From Perilla frutescens (taxonomy: Eukaryota > Streptophyta > Magnoliopsida > Lamiales > Lamiaceae), in the NCBI GenBank assembly GCA_026008535.1, contig BRKX01000019.1, positions 27,718,977 through 27,782,976 of the forward strand: a stretch of DNA of 64,000 bases, written 5' to 3'. Shown here in pieces: positions 22,065-33,230 of the stretch (position 1 is its first letter; every line of letters begins with the position of its first letter). Position numbers and translations under genes: made by a program. Below the pieces are notes generated by a model, which ran no database searches, was not told the DNA's origin, and saw only the letters and a list, made by a program, of their open reading frames with translations.

Positions 22065-24283
22065 TGTAACGCCCCAAACTACTACGTTTGGCCACGTCAC
22101 TTAACATACCATTTACTTACTTAATTTTATGCATATATAATAAAATGAGCGGAAGCTTAGGTCAAAAAGCATGACTAGGCATGACGTTATAATTCTCAAT
22201 GTAAAATTTTTGCGAATTAGCATGCAATCTATTGAATCTATACTATCACACAATATATTATCAAACGGAAGCATTGAACAAGCCCATCCACATAAACCAT
22301 GCAATCGTCTAACTTATCGGGCTCATAGGTTGTCATAACCCGCCCGTCTAGCATCCTAAATCAACATGCAAAATATAGGGTCAACAACATACTTCATACG
22401 TAATAAGCTCCAAGGTCGAACGACCCGCCTTTAAATTGTTTTGCATAATTATCAAGTTATATACATCATAACCTATAAAAGATCGGGCTATTCCCATCCC
22501 CAATAATCATTGATCATAAAGCAAAAAGAATGATCAGTGTAATAATAATAATAATGAGAGTATTTTCAAAAGAAGAGCTTGCAAAAGATAACACAAGCTT
22601 GTGGGGTTCCCTTATGTTCACAACGCTCCTACTCGGGCTCCGACTCCTCAACCTGAAATTCATTGAATGAATGGGGTGAGTATTTAACAACATACTCAGT
22701 GGGGAACACTGTAAACAGTTATAGCTAATTGCACAAGTGAAAATATAACATATGGATTTTTCTTTACTTTGTGGAGACTAGTCTCAACCCCATGGGGTCT
22801 AAACATCATGATGCCCCCGTTAATGAACATCTTTGGCCCTGTAGGGATGCCCGCAGACATACTACCCCCCAGGGAGGACATTAACAGGTCTATATTCAAT
22901 CCCAAATGATCTATGCCCCGAAGGGTCTCTTTGTCGACCCCGAAGGATCTCTTTCATTCACCGGTCTGAAGACCCTTCATACATATACAATCAAAGCACA
23001 ACAGTAACTATAACCTTACACGTGTTCACAATTTAAAGTTACCCCACCTTAAGAGACGCTTTCACAATTTCTCAACCTTTGAAATACTCCTTTGCCGCCC
23101 ACAAGTTGTCCACCTCGAGCCCCAACACGTCACCTTGCACCTTTTAATCCTCTTTTCATTTTAGATGTCGAGTCATATAATTAAATCATAACTTTAACCC
23201 AACTCATGCTATACTTCACTTTAAAGACTTCATACATATCCATATACATAACTTTGGATATACCAACTCATAATATGATTTTGGACTCAAAATACACATT
23301 AAAGCTCTTTGAAGCATTTGATCGAACACGTTACGGGCACACATTTAAACCACATGCTCATAACTCATTTTAAATCCTTTAGACCCAACATTTCAAATAC
23401 AAACACCTTCACCCTAAGGCTCTAACATACATGAAACTCAACCCCATACAATCCTCATAACATCTCCATACAATTATCAATAAAATAAAGGGAAATTAGG
23501 GAAGAATTCCAAACCCTAGCAACAATGAACAATAGGAATTCGATATAACTTCACATATAGCCTTAAGGTGGTAAATAAACCATATGTTCAAGATATCAAG
23601 GTAAGAGGATCAATAAAAATGAAAACCCTAATTTTGGATAACAAGCCCTAGGTTTGATTCAACAAAAATGAGTGTTTAAATCATCAAGATGAAGAGGTAC
23701 GAAGTTACCTTAGTTGATGGAGGATGATGGAAGGATCCACTTCAAAAGTTCAAGAATTTGTAGAGAGAAGGGGGAGGAAAATCGCCCAAAAAGAGAAAAG
23801 AAATGAAGATGAAATGAATAAGTGTGGTATTTATAGGTAGGAAAGTCCCCAGACCCGCGCGACCGCGCGCCTCCCGTGACCGCGCGAGGGGGCTCTCAGC
23901 CCAAGCTCCCCGCGAGCGCGCACACCCCGCGGGCGCGCGCCTCGCCCACGCCCCGCGGGCGCGCAGCCTCCTGCGGCCGCGCACGGCTTAATACACATCG
24001 AAAAAGCGTTAGGGTGTTCAAGGTATGACAAAACAAAATTAATTATAAACACATCCATTCATTATCATATAACTCGACACTTTAGTATTTAAAATTCAAA
24101 CTGTGTTACACAATCAGTATAACATCACTGTGCTATAACGTATCGGCTCGAGTGAGACAACCTGCAATAAAACAACGGTATAACATACAAACATACTCAC
24201 ATGATTAATATTTAGCAATATTAATTCGAAATCATTTACTAAAATTATAATTTATAATTTAGCAAAAAGATCGGGGTATCACA
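22065..24283. mobile_element. gypsy-like solo LTR G inserted in LTR A
   Basis: 2,219 bp starting TGTAACGCCCC and ending GGGGTATCACA, imperfect inverted ends that begin TG and end CA. It is flanked by 5-bp duplications CGAAA (22060-22064, 24284-24288), and removing it restores the LTR of A exactly. No internal coding domain or second LTR is seen, so a solo LTR is the simplest call. The TGTAACRCCCC start is common in plant Ty3/gypsy chromovirus (Tekay/Del) LTRs by family knowledge. It contains a GC-rich patch at 23845-23990. The Arg-rich frames across that patch (23742-24058) are compositional. Confidence 0.8.
23845..23990. repeat. CpG-rich GCGCGC patch in solo LTR G
   Basis: A stretch of alternating CGCGCG, CCGCGGG and GGCGCGC motifs, including gaccgcgcg and ccgcgggcgcgcg, inside an otherwise AT-rich element. 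It is by far the most GC-rich part of the window and contains several short self-complementary words. Confidence 0.85.
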
Positions 24284-24592
24284 CGAAAGTTGTGAAGGCG
24301 TAGAGTAGGCGACGAGTATTTTAAACTCTAATTCACTCATCTTTTATAGAGGAGTGATTTTATGACTGTTGAGTTCCATTGTCCATTGATCAGTGGCTAT
24401 GTTGGCTCATCAATGGAAGATGGTCTTTAATGATTGCTTGGAGCTTTTGGTTGAAGTAGCCGTTACTCTGCCAATCGATCTTCATTAAATTCCAGGATCT
24501 TTGTAGGAGCATTTATTCCAAGATTCGCCGGTTTGAGCAATAAAGTTCAGGGTTCTCTGGCTTCAGAGTTCTTGGCAGTTTTGAGTTCCAGT

Positions 24593-24850
24593 TGGCAGTT
24601 TTGGACTTGTCAGCTCAGTTTGGTTATCGCTCCAGCTGGCAGTTCCGAGCTTGTCAGCTGAGTTTGGCTATTGCTCCAGTTGGCAGTTCTGGGCTTGTCA
24701 GCTGAGTTTGACTATTGCTCCAGCTGTCAGTTCCGAGCTTGTCAGCTGTGTTTGGCTATTGCTCCAGTTGGCAGTTATGGGCTTGTCAGCTGAGTTTGGC
24801 TATAGCTCCAGCTGTCAGTTTCGAGCTTGTCAGCTGTGTTTGGCTATCTT
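24593..24850 (-). repeat. 44-bp tandem repeats, 5' LTR copy
   Basis: Counterpart of 6751-7010, about six units with the same alternation of ttccgagctt and ttctgggctt types. An open frame across it (24651-24860) is repeat-derived and not a gene. Confidence 0.85.
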
Positions 24851-25297
24851 GTCAACTTGACTAATTTCTCTTGATCTTTCTAGTTAGCCTGACGAATCAT
24901 AGACTGGCTGACTACAGTTCTGACCTTCAGCTGATCTGTCTTGTTTACTGCAGTTTGGCCATCAGTTGGATACTTCCAGTCTCTAGTTTAAACTGATGTT
25001 TTATCAGTTTCTTTAGTCTTTAGTCAACTCTTTTCTCCCTCAGCTCAGCTGACTTGGTTGTCAGTTTGTTTTGACTGGTATGACTCCTCAGTTGAGTTGA
25101 ATTTTGACTGGATGACGTATCCTTCAGCTTGTAGACCATTCTTCAGATTAGTTGGCTTTGACTCTACTTGAGTTCCTTTTGATGCCCTGGATTGGTCAGC
25201 TCCTATCTACAACTTGAATTTCAGTCAGTTTTTCATAACTAATTTTGACATCTCATCAAAACCTAATCTAGGGGTTCCTTGATAGTTTTTCCTAATA

Positions 25298-25525
25298 CAT
25301 TCCAAATCTTATCACACATGGATCGAAAATCACATAGAGTCAAATTTAAATTTTTCAAACATAATTGAAAAATATCTCCAAATTTAAATCTATCAATTTC
25401 GAATCTTATGAACAATTAAATCTAAAAATTTAAAAACCATAAATTATCAATAAATTTAAACATAGAATTCAAAATTCACCTAGGATTAAATCTAGAGCAG
25501 TACCAAAACTCGCTCTGATACCAGT
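25298..25525 (-). mobile_element. 5' leader of element E, proximal part, with PBS
   Basis: AT-rich continuation of 4012-5833 beyond element A. At 25512-25523 the element strand reads TGGTATCAGAGC, a perfect primer binding site for initiator tRNA-Met, two bases from the LTR end. This shows that E is a minus-strand copia element with its 5' LTR to the right. Confidence 0.8.
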
Positions 25526-27098
25526 TGTTGGGGTTTTTCAAACTGAATCACCACATGATCTAATGGGATGCATATTAATCCCAGATCATGTAAATCATTA
25601 TTTCATGTGTGACATTAATAATTACATGTGTTAAATTAGCATGCAAAGTTTAATTCGATTTCTACAGATTGCGAAACATAGAAAATTATCGAATCCGAAA
25701 CTTACATTACGTGTAGGGTTGCAGATGATATTAAAGGTCTAATCTCATTATTAGAGAAGACACAGTCAAACAATGCCTTCCCATCACTGTGTTCAAAAAT
25801 CTCTAAGATAGCAAATTAACTTCTTGATCTTCTATTATATTCTCGAACCTTGTTTAGATGCAGGGTGTGTTGCAAACTACTAAACTGTGTGGGAACCTTA
25901 GATAATCAAGTAAGCAAAGAGAGAGGCTAATTTGTTATGTGTAATTTTCATGCCTTCCTCTCTAATTAATAGAGAGGGGGGCAAAAATATGTCCCCTACA
26001 CTAATGTGTTTGGGCCTCTCTACTTGTTCTATTCCCCAATCCACTTAGGTGTTAATTGGGCTACATAAGTGATCTAGAAGAATATTAAATTGGCCGACTA
26101 ATTTATTTAGTTTCTAATATCTATAACAAGGATATAAATAAATAAACTAAGTATTATTTTTATTCCACAAAAAAAATAATGACTTACCAATTTAATGCAT
26201 ATTTACAAATATGTTTTCTCTTTTAGTTCAGTTATTCCTCATGTTTAAGATATAATGTCCATTAATTAATTATATAAGCTTCAGACAACTATAATTAATT
26301 AACATCTCAATCCTAGAGTAGTACCACGCAAGCTTTGTTATGTACGGAATAAATTCCACCTGCAGGGTTACACATGAACTTTGTGCTTCTTCAAGGGGAC
26401 ATCATCAACCTGGCACACCAGGACACAATGGCCATATATATGCATGACCCATCATATATACACTATCCAAAATATTGAGGTTGTCGATCATATCAAAGAA
26501 TCTCACTCATTAATAAATCAAATTAGTAGACACAACATATATATGTCTACCAATATATATGGGTTAAGAACCCGAACTCTGTGGATCTTTATTCTCTCAA
26601 TTAAGGTCAGATTAGAGAATAGTATCCTATCATGATCCTCGTCAATACACAAACGGATGTACTAGAATAATCAGTTAGTAAAGATAAACTAACTATAAGA
26701 TTATTCTACGGTATACCAATGGTGGGTTCAGGACCATATAAGTCGTAAGCCTTTTAATACAATGCAAGGAATCTCATGATATGATCTTTACTATGTGTTT
26801 AGCCACACCATATCATCTACAATGCTAATACATAGAACAGGCTGATAAATATAATGATAATTAAATGCACACATTGACTGCAATAAATATTCAATCTATA
26901 TCGTCAAAAAACATTATAGAATGTATACAAAAACAAGTCTTCCAGCATACAAGACTAATATATATATATATATAACTTATATCTATATTTATTGTGTTGT
27001 GACTAATAAATATCAAAGTACACTTACACAATGATGGGGTATGGGTACTAAGTGTGTCATAGGGGTGTTTGAGACATTTACACTGTAGATTGCCCACA
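25526..27098 (-). mobile_element. 5' LTR of copia element E
   Basis: The left edge is firm: TGTTGGGG begins two bases after the primer binding site. The right edge is proposed at ...GATTGCCCACA (27098), which gives an LTR running TG..CA of 1,573 bp with AAACT beyond it; no target duplication is testable because E's other end is outside the window. Contents are AT-rich and noncoding; the frame at 26381-26635 has no recognisable domain. Confidence 0.55.
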
Positions 27099-27355
27099 AA
27101 ACTTCATTTTCTTTTTTTTTTCTCAATTTTTATCCATGTGGACAATTCGGTCACATAAAATACATTTCTGCTTTGTTTTAAAAATGGTTAATTGTACCTA
27201 AAATCATGATCTTTCACCAGTTTTTAGTTTTAGACATGATTTTTTAATCTTAGCAATAACATCAAAACTTCATATATGTTTTTGCAAGCAAAACATTAGT
27301 GACCATTTCGATAGATTAAAACTAATGTACCATTAAACATTACACATGTACATAT

Positions 27356-27561
27356 TATAGAGAACCCAAATTGTATGAGAGGAAGTTACAATATATTATT
27401 AACAAACGTAAGGTATTTATACATGTACATAAAAAGATCTAGAATTAATCTAAGATTGTGGAAAATATAACAGTACACATATAAATCGCTAATTATGGTT
27501 AACTTCCGATTCAGCGTGATCATGAGGATCCATTGACTTGGGCAAGGGGATATCCTTAATA
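27356..27561 (-). mobile_element. 3' LTR of element D
   Basis: 206 bp, about 95% identical to 31738-31943 by eye. The RNase H reading frame runs about 70 bases into it, stopping at 27489. Confidence 0.9.
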
Positions 27562-28965
27562 CGCCCCAGCAAAATGGACGTTCCATCAACAATGCAAATT
27601 TTGGACCATAGATACTCAAACCGAGCACGAGGGAGCGATTTAGTTAGCAGATCGGCTAACTGATCTACTGTACTGACATAGAAAATGGATAAGAGACCCT
27701 TGGAGGAGAGATCACGCACAAAATATATGTCGATCACGATATGCTTCATCCGAGAGTGTTGGATCGGATGAAGGGCAAGTCGCGTAGCACCCATGTTGTC
27801 ACATAACAGCTGCGGTGTAGTTAGGAGGGGAATGTGCAATTCCTTGAATAGGTGTGAAATCTAACCTAACTCAGATGCAGCTGAGGTTAGAGATTTGTAT
27901 TCAGCCTCGGTCGAAGATCGGACGACGTTGGTTTGTTTTCTTGACCACTAAGAAATGGGGTTGTGACCAAAGAAAGCAATGTATGCAGAAGTGGATTTGC
28001 AATTCCGAGAGTCACCGGCAAAGTCCGAGTCAGAATATGTTGTCAAGCGGAGATGGCACAGTTTCCGCATAAGAAGGTCGTGATGGAGGGTGCTTTTGAT
28101 ATACCGAAATAACCGCTTGACTTCACACCAATCAGCTCAGGAAGGTGAGCACATACGCTGTGCCAGGCAATTCACCGTGAATAAAATATCTGATCGGGTA
28201 AAGGCAAGATATTGGAGACCGCCAATAGCACTCCAATACTCAGTGGGGTCAACATGAGTAAGAGGAGTGGAAGATGATGGATTACTCGAGATACGAAGAG
28301 GCTTCGCACCGTCCATGTGGTGTCGACGGAGTAAGTCCACCATATATTTATGCTGGGAGAGAAACAGACACTCCCTGCACTTTGCGACCTCAATGCCGAG
28401 AAAATACGAGAGAGGGCCGAGATCTTTGACACTGAAACTGGACTGCATGTGTAGTATGAGGCGAGCAATGTGAGAAGCACTCGATCTAGTAACCAACAAA
28501 TCATCTACAGAGACTAAGACAAGGATACGAATGTTCTTGTCGTCAAAGATAAATAGAGATGTGTCAGACTTGGATTGAGAAAACTCAAAATTCCGGAGGC
28601 ATGAGCCAAGTGCAATGTACCACTCATGGAAAGCCTGTCGCGGTCCATAAAGAGACTTATGAAGGAGATAGACATGGGAGCGCCGAGCTGGGTCGATGAA
28701 ACCAGGCGGTTAAGTCATATAGACAGGAGTGGATAGGGTGCCATGGAGAAAAGCATTGCTCACATCAATTTGTTTGAGCAGCCAGTTGGCAAAAAGAGCC
28801 AAAGTTAACACAGTCTGAATAGTAGCTGGTTTGACGACAGGGCTGGAGGTCTCCTGAAAGTCAATCTCGTGTCATTGATGAAATCCTTTAGCAACCAAAT
28901 GGGCTTTGTATTGATCAATGGTGCCGTCTTGGTGGCGTTTGAGTTTGAAAACCCACTTATATCCT
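27489..28965 (-). pseudogene. pol: RT and RNase H of element D
   Basis: RT is read in broken pieces; 28499-28137 has the segment after the active site (SFSVKDLGPLSYFLGIEVAK, YMVDLLRRHHMDGAKP, GGLQYLAFTRSDILFTVN). The active-site region near 28497-28512 reads VSVDDLLV, with Ser in place of the usual Tyr of YVDD. RNase H (27839-27489) has LCDNMGATRLALHPIQHSR and VRDLSSKGLL, DLLTKSLPRARF. Stops and shifts occur throughout, so the gene is dead. Confidence 0.85.
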
Positions 28966-28966
28966 A

Positions 28967-30340
28967 CTATATTGGTATGTGGAAGAGGAGGAACGAGGTC
29001 CTAAGTGCCATAACATTGGAGAGCAGTGAACTCCTCGGACATAGCTTGACGCTAAGGAGTGGAGGAGAGAGCTTGGGAGACAGAAGTGGGGGCGATGTCG
29101 GATGGAATTGGGTGCTTATTGGCAGCATATAAATGGTGGGGCTGAAGATATTGTTCTGAGCTCGTGTACGCATATTATGGGAGTGAACAGGAGGCGCAGG
29201 AGGCTGTCTAGGACGTGAAGAATCACGTGGAGGTAGTGGTGGAGTCCTGTCATGAACGGGTGGATTAGAAGTTGTTGGTGCAGACTCTATTAAAGGGTGT
29301 TCAGGCTCCACCGATGGTTGTACAGGAGCTGATTGTGTTGGTGAAATAAAGACTGGTTGATCAACCAAGTGCAGAAAATTATCCGGCCCATGTGTGTAGA
29401 GAAGAGGTTTATCGAAGTTCCAAACGATGAATTCAGAAAACTTAACATGTTGGGAGACATATATGTGGCCAGAGGATGGGTCATAATAGCGGTATGCACT
29501 CTGACTGGTGGAGTGCCCAATAAAAATACATGGTTGAGATGGGAATTCAAGTTTACCAATATTATACGGGCGCAACCATGGAAAACAGATACATCCAAAA
29601 GAACGAAGCTTCAAATAATTGGGAGCATGACAAAATAATAACTCAAATGGGCTGGCAGCCTGAGTGTTAGGTGATGGCGTCCAGTTAATAAGGTAGGCAG
29701 CAGTCTGAACAGCAAAACCCCAAAAATAGGACGACAGGTGAGCATAAGAGAGAAGAGTTCTAGTGACTTCTATGAGATGACGGTTGCGCTGCTCAGAAAT
29801 ACCGTTCTACTATGGAGTATGGGGAGAAGTTGTGAGCCAATTAATTCCATGTTGAATCAAATAAGGTCGTAAGGAAATAAATTCAACGCCATTATCAGTG
29901 TATAAATATCAAATTAGCAAATTAAATTATTTCTCCACAAGAGCTCTAAATTGGTAAAAAATGTCAGCATCTTGTGATTTGGCCTTGAGAGTATAAACCC
30001 AACAATAATGATTATAAAGATTAACAATGAGAAGGAAATAACGGCAATCATCAATAGCAGTAACGGCAGCAGGCCCCCAAACATCAGCATATAAATAATC
30101 CAGAGGACAAGATGCAATAAAAGATGAGTCACCAAAAGAAAGTCTATGAGACTTGCTCACATTACAAGAAACATAATCATCAGACAAAGTGTTGAGTTTT
30201 GAAAAAAGCGGTAAATTAAATCTAGATAAAATGTTGTTGCTTGTCTTCCTGGAAGGATGGCCTAGACGAGCATGCCAATGATTTGGAGAAGTTCGTACAC
30301 CAAGAGCAGCAATCTTGGGTAAGGAACTACTTATCGGCAT
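28967..30340 (-). pseudogene. pol: integrase of element D
   Basis: The GAG-pre-integrase zinc segment HWHARLGHPSRKTSNN opens it near 30285. The integrase core has PLDYLYADVWGPAAV and CRYFLLIVNLYNHYCWVY (first Asp region). The C-terminal part at 29614-28967 reads FGCICFPWLRPYN, PCIFIGHSTSQSAYRYYDP, then a Pro-rich linker toward RT. Several frame breaks separate the parts. Confidence 0.85.
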
Positions 30341-30399
30341 TGGCAGAGAGTAGGAACCATTGTTAAAAACCCCTCGGGTCAGCGGCGCCCCCGTGTTGT

Positions 30400-31635
30400 G
30401 ATCCTTTATAAGAAACTAATAGGGAAAGAATTCACACGACACTCTGTTAGCCTTAGTAAATTAATGAATAGAAACAAGATTTTGAGCAGCATCAGGAGCA
30501 TGGAGAATATCAGATAATACATAAGAGCGCCCAGGAGTGTGAATATAAGAAGTACTCGAGTAAGAAATAGGCATACCCGATCCATTAGCCGTTTGAATTT
30601 CGTCGGTGCCATCGTACTCAAAATGAATAGATAGATTACCCAAATCATTAGTGATATTGTGTGAGGCACCTGTATCTATAAGCCAATTAGGATTAGGTGA
30701 CGGAGAGTTACCCAATGATTGAGCAAGATGAGCATTCATAGGCGGGCAATGGTAGGTGTACACAGTGTGGCCGGGGTAGCCGCAAAACTGACAGATAACA
30801 CTGGTGGACTGATTATTCTGCCAAGGTCCACCTCTCCCTCCACCGCTTCCACGATGGCGGTGTCGGCCCCCGCTACAGCCACGGTTGCCTCGGACACCAT
30901 TGTTGTTGCCACGGCCAGAGTTGTGGTGCTGCTGAGAAGATGAAGGTGCCGAGGACTGAGCCACGTGAGCTGTAGTGAAAAGCTGGGAGGACTTGATCTC
31001 GATCTGCTTCAAAGAGACCTCAAACTCGACGAGGCAATCATGGAGTTCTTCAAATTTGAAGGGATTTTCACGAGTATGAATGGCAGTAGTGATCTCATGG
31101 TAGACGGGGCTGAGGCCATTGATAATGTAGAGAATGAGGTCATTGTCAGAGATCGCCATGTCGATGAGGCCAAGTTCGTCGGCAAAAGATTTAATATGAT
31201 TCACATATTCTGCCACTAAACGGCATTCGATGGATGCTTTGGTGAGAGAGGTTTTCAAGTGCATCACATGAGCCCTAGATGTGCTAGCAAAGGCTCATTG
31301 AAGAACATACCAAGCAGCAGCGGATGTCTCCGCTGTGGAAGCAGCGGTAAGATGTCTGGTGCGACAGAACCGAGGATGGCAGCTAGCAGGAGCTGATCTT
31401 GCTTAAACCACATTATCGAGCTGATTAGATCAGAGGCGACGTTAGGTCATTTTGTGTCATCGGTGACATAATAGATGAGATCGAGGCCGTTGAACAAGGC
31501 GCAGACGTGCATGCGCTAAGATGGGAAGTTCAAACTGGAAAGCGTGATAAGGAGTTGATGATTAGCCGCGATGTTGAGAACACCAGAAGGAGCGGCAGCA
31601 GGGACGATTGTCCGGTCGGTGGGTGGAATGGCCAT
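30400..31635 (-). pseudogene. gag: gag and protease of element D
   Basis: Probable ATG at 31635 (MAIPPTDRTIVPAAAP), about 100 bases after the primer binding site, followed by early stops. A long open part (31267-30461) carries gag sequence (SFADELGLIDMAISDND, ILYIINGLSPVYHEI), a Gly/Arg/His-rich RNA-binding region, a zinc-knuckle-like CQFCGYPGHTVYTYHC whose last spacing is six and not four residues, and the protease signature WLIDTGASHNITNDL. Confidence 0.85.
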
Positions 31636-31737
31636 GGGAGACGATGTTGGTAGGTTGAAGAACTGTGGATACGGATCGTGTATAAGAGAGGATCTGAAAA
31701 AATTAAAATTCTTGGTAGAGAAGGGCGTATGATACCA

Positions 31738-31943
31738 TATAGAGAACCCAAATTGTATGAGAGGAAGTTACAATATATTATTAACAAATGTAAGGTATTT
31801 ATACATGTACATAGAAAGCTCTAGAATTAATCTAAGAGTATGGAAAATATAAAAGTACACATATAAATCGCTAATTATGGTTAACTTCCGATTCGGCGTG
31901 ATCATGAGGATTCGTTGGCTTGGGCAAGGGGATATCCTTAATA
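31738..31943 (-). mobile_element. 5' LTR of element D
   Basis: 206 bp, TATAGAGAACCC..CCTTAATA on the + strand, followed by the duplicated CATAT. The primer binding site lies at 31726-31737 with eight bases matching the tRNA-Met end (TGGTATCA). Confidence 0.9.
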
Positions 31944-32165
31944 CATATGTATATTGTCACGTATGCAACTAAAATGTTAATATTTAATGGTCTAAATCCA
32001 CATGTGAAAATTATGTCATTTAATTTGATTTTAATTTATCAAAAAAATCATTGATGTTATAATTGTAAAAATATGTAAAATTTTGGTATTATTCTAAAAC
32101 TTAAAAGTAATATCTAAACAAAAATAAAAAAACTGGTAAAATGTTGTGATTATGGTGCCAATTCA

Positions 32166-32436
32166 GAGGCAGCCCTGATGATGTGCTTGAGGTACGCCGT
32201 ACAAGGCCTCAGAAAATATAGAGGCACCAAAATATTTATATACACATATATATATATATATACACATATATAGTATTATCAATATAGCTTTAATTTTTAA
32301 TACAAAAAAAAAAAATTAAAGGCCTCACGAAATATAGAGGCACCAAAATTTTTATATACCTCTATATATATAGTATTATTATTATAATTTCAATTTTTAA
32401 TAAAAAAACTATGTATATTAATTCTAGCATAAATTT
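32166..32436. repeat. gene-less spacer with duplicated segment
   Basis: AT-rich sequence with a direct duplication: ggcctcagaaaatatagagg (from 32206) and ggcctcacgaaatatagagg (from 32323), each followed by caccaaaat and a TATA-rich run. Between them is a (TA)n-like microsatellite near 32240-32270. I see no gene. Confidence 0.6.
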
Positions 32437-33230
32437 TGAAAGTTCACACCCATGTGATAAGTATCTATTTGCACAATGTTCACAGAAAAGTTGTTGAAAG
32501 TTATAAAGATGTTTATAATAAAGTTTACGAACGTTATTGTGAACGTTATGTTGTTTGCAGAAAGTAAAGCACGCAGAGGTTTGGTAACCTTGTTCGACCA
32601 ATCGATCTACGTCAAGGGGACTTATCAAGTCTGTCAAAAATAATTCACTACTCCGGTGTCACGTTTACTAAGGATATTACACGCAGTCGACCTCCCGTCA
32701 TTCGTTATCCTTTCTACCGTACGCCCTCTTTCGTTGAATTGAATTGTGAGATCCCCTCACAACCTGGATATTTAATTTATCTAGTTCTCACAGGAAATCT
32801 CTCTCGAGACTCCTTTTGACAGTGTATGAACAAGTGTGTTTCAATACACGATGACTAGAACACTATTCTCTAGTCTAAGATACAACCGTAACTCAGTGGC
32901 TCAAAACAATTATAGCTCTTAAAACAATTCTTGTGCAGTGCTTTTATTCGGTGTTTGTATGTGTCATCCTAACAGGTCTGTATCCCAGGCCATTTATAGA
33001 TGAATAAGGATAGTCTAAACATGGGAACATATGGCCTAATTTGTTTCAGAAACAAACAAGGAAACTTTCGTTTAGAACTGAGATCAAGTTTGATCCATGT
33101 TAGGATTTCTTCCAACTTTAGAAATCTACCTTTGACTTCAGACTTGGTCTCTTCAGTTGAATATGACAGCTTCTAGATAGATCTCTGAATCTCCCCTCGA
33201 TTGTAAACCTTGAATAGCTTCATCGATCTT

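Larger units (their letters stand above)
5834..25297 (-). mobile_element. SIRE-type copia retrotransposon A with three post-pol genes
   Basis: A minus-strand Ty1/copia element with the order 5' LTR (right), gag, protease, integrase, RT, RNase H, three extra ORFs, polypurine tract, 3' LTR (left). It spans 19.46 kb including a 2.2-kb nested insertion, so about 17.2 kb of its own, which is very large for copia. Flanks CATTA (5829-5833) and CATTC (25298-25302) are a target duplication with one mismatch. The outer LTR ends read TA..TA where the inner end is canonical TG. The 5' end is damaged: the U5 end, primer binding site and gag start are deleted at 21395. Post-RNase H genes and gag with a coiled coil suggest the SIRE/Maximus lineage. 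Confidence 0.9.
21395..25297 (-). mobile_element. 5' LTR of element A, split by insertion G
   Basis: LTR sequence at 21395-22064 and 24284-25297, interrupted by a 2,219-bp insertion with CGAAA duplicated. The left edge is abnormal: the LTR stops at ...CAGTTTAGAGG (21396 on) and joins gag codons at once, so about 20 bp of LTR end, the primer binding site and gag's start are missing. A TATA box lies on the element strand (CTCTATAAAAG, 24341-24351). The 44-bp tandem repeats are at 24593-24850. The right end reads CCTAATA where the other LTR has CCTAACA, i.e. terminal TG changed to TA. Confidence 0.87.
27356..31943 (-). mobile_element. small copia retrotransposon D with TA..TA LTRs
   Basis: 4,588 bp with two 206-bp LTRs (27356-27561, 31738-31943) and a perfect 5-bp target duplication CATAT (27351-27355, 31944-31948). 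On the element strand the LTR runs TATTAAGG..TTCTCTATA, so the ends are TA..TA and not TG..CA. The primer binding site TGGTATCATAC directly follows the 5' LTR and the polypurine tract GCTGGGGCG directly precedes the 3' LTR. Gene order gag, protease, integrase, RT, RNase H is copia. Short LTRs, compact size and protein motifs suggest the Ale/Retrofit group. Confidence 0.92.
27185..32165. mobile_element. foldback MITE interrupted by element D
   Basis: 27185-27355 and 31944-32165 are imperfect inverted copies of each other. The left arm has gtacctaaaatcatgatctt then caccagtttttagttttaga; the reverse complement of the right arm has caccataatcacaacatttt then accagtttttttattttt. Such arms meeting near the middle are typical of large hairpin MITEs of plants. 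Element D (27356-31943) sits between them with its CATAT duplication, i.e. close to the symmetry centre. Confidence 0.5.

Noticed and set aside
23742..24058. Two Arg/Gly-rich open frames in solo LTR G
   Set aside because: They coincide with the GCGCGC patch and lack any domain; compositional.
24651..24860. Frame over the 44-bp LTR repeats
   Set aside because: 44 is not a multiple of three and the frame is open only because the repeat lacks stops; noncoding LTR.
26381..26635. 84-codon frame in LTR E
   Set aside because: No domain, AT-rich, within LTR sequence.
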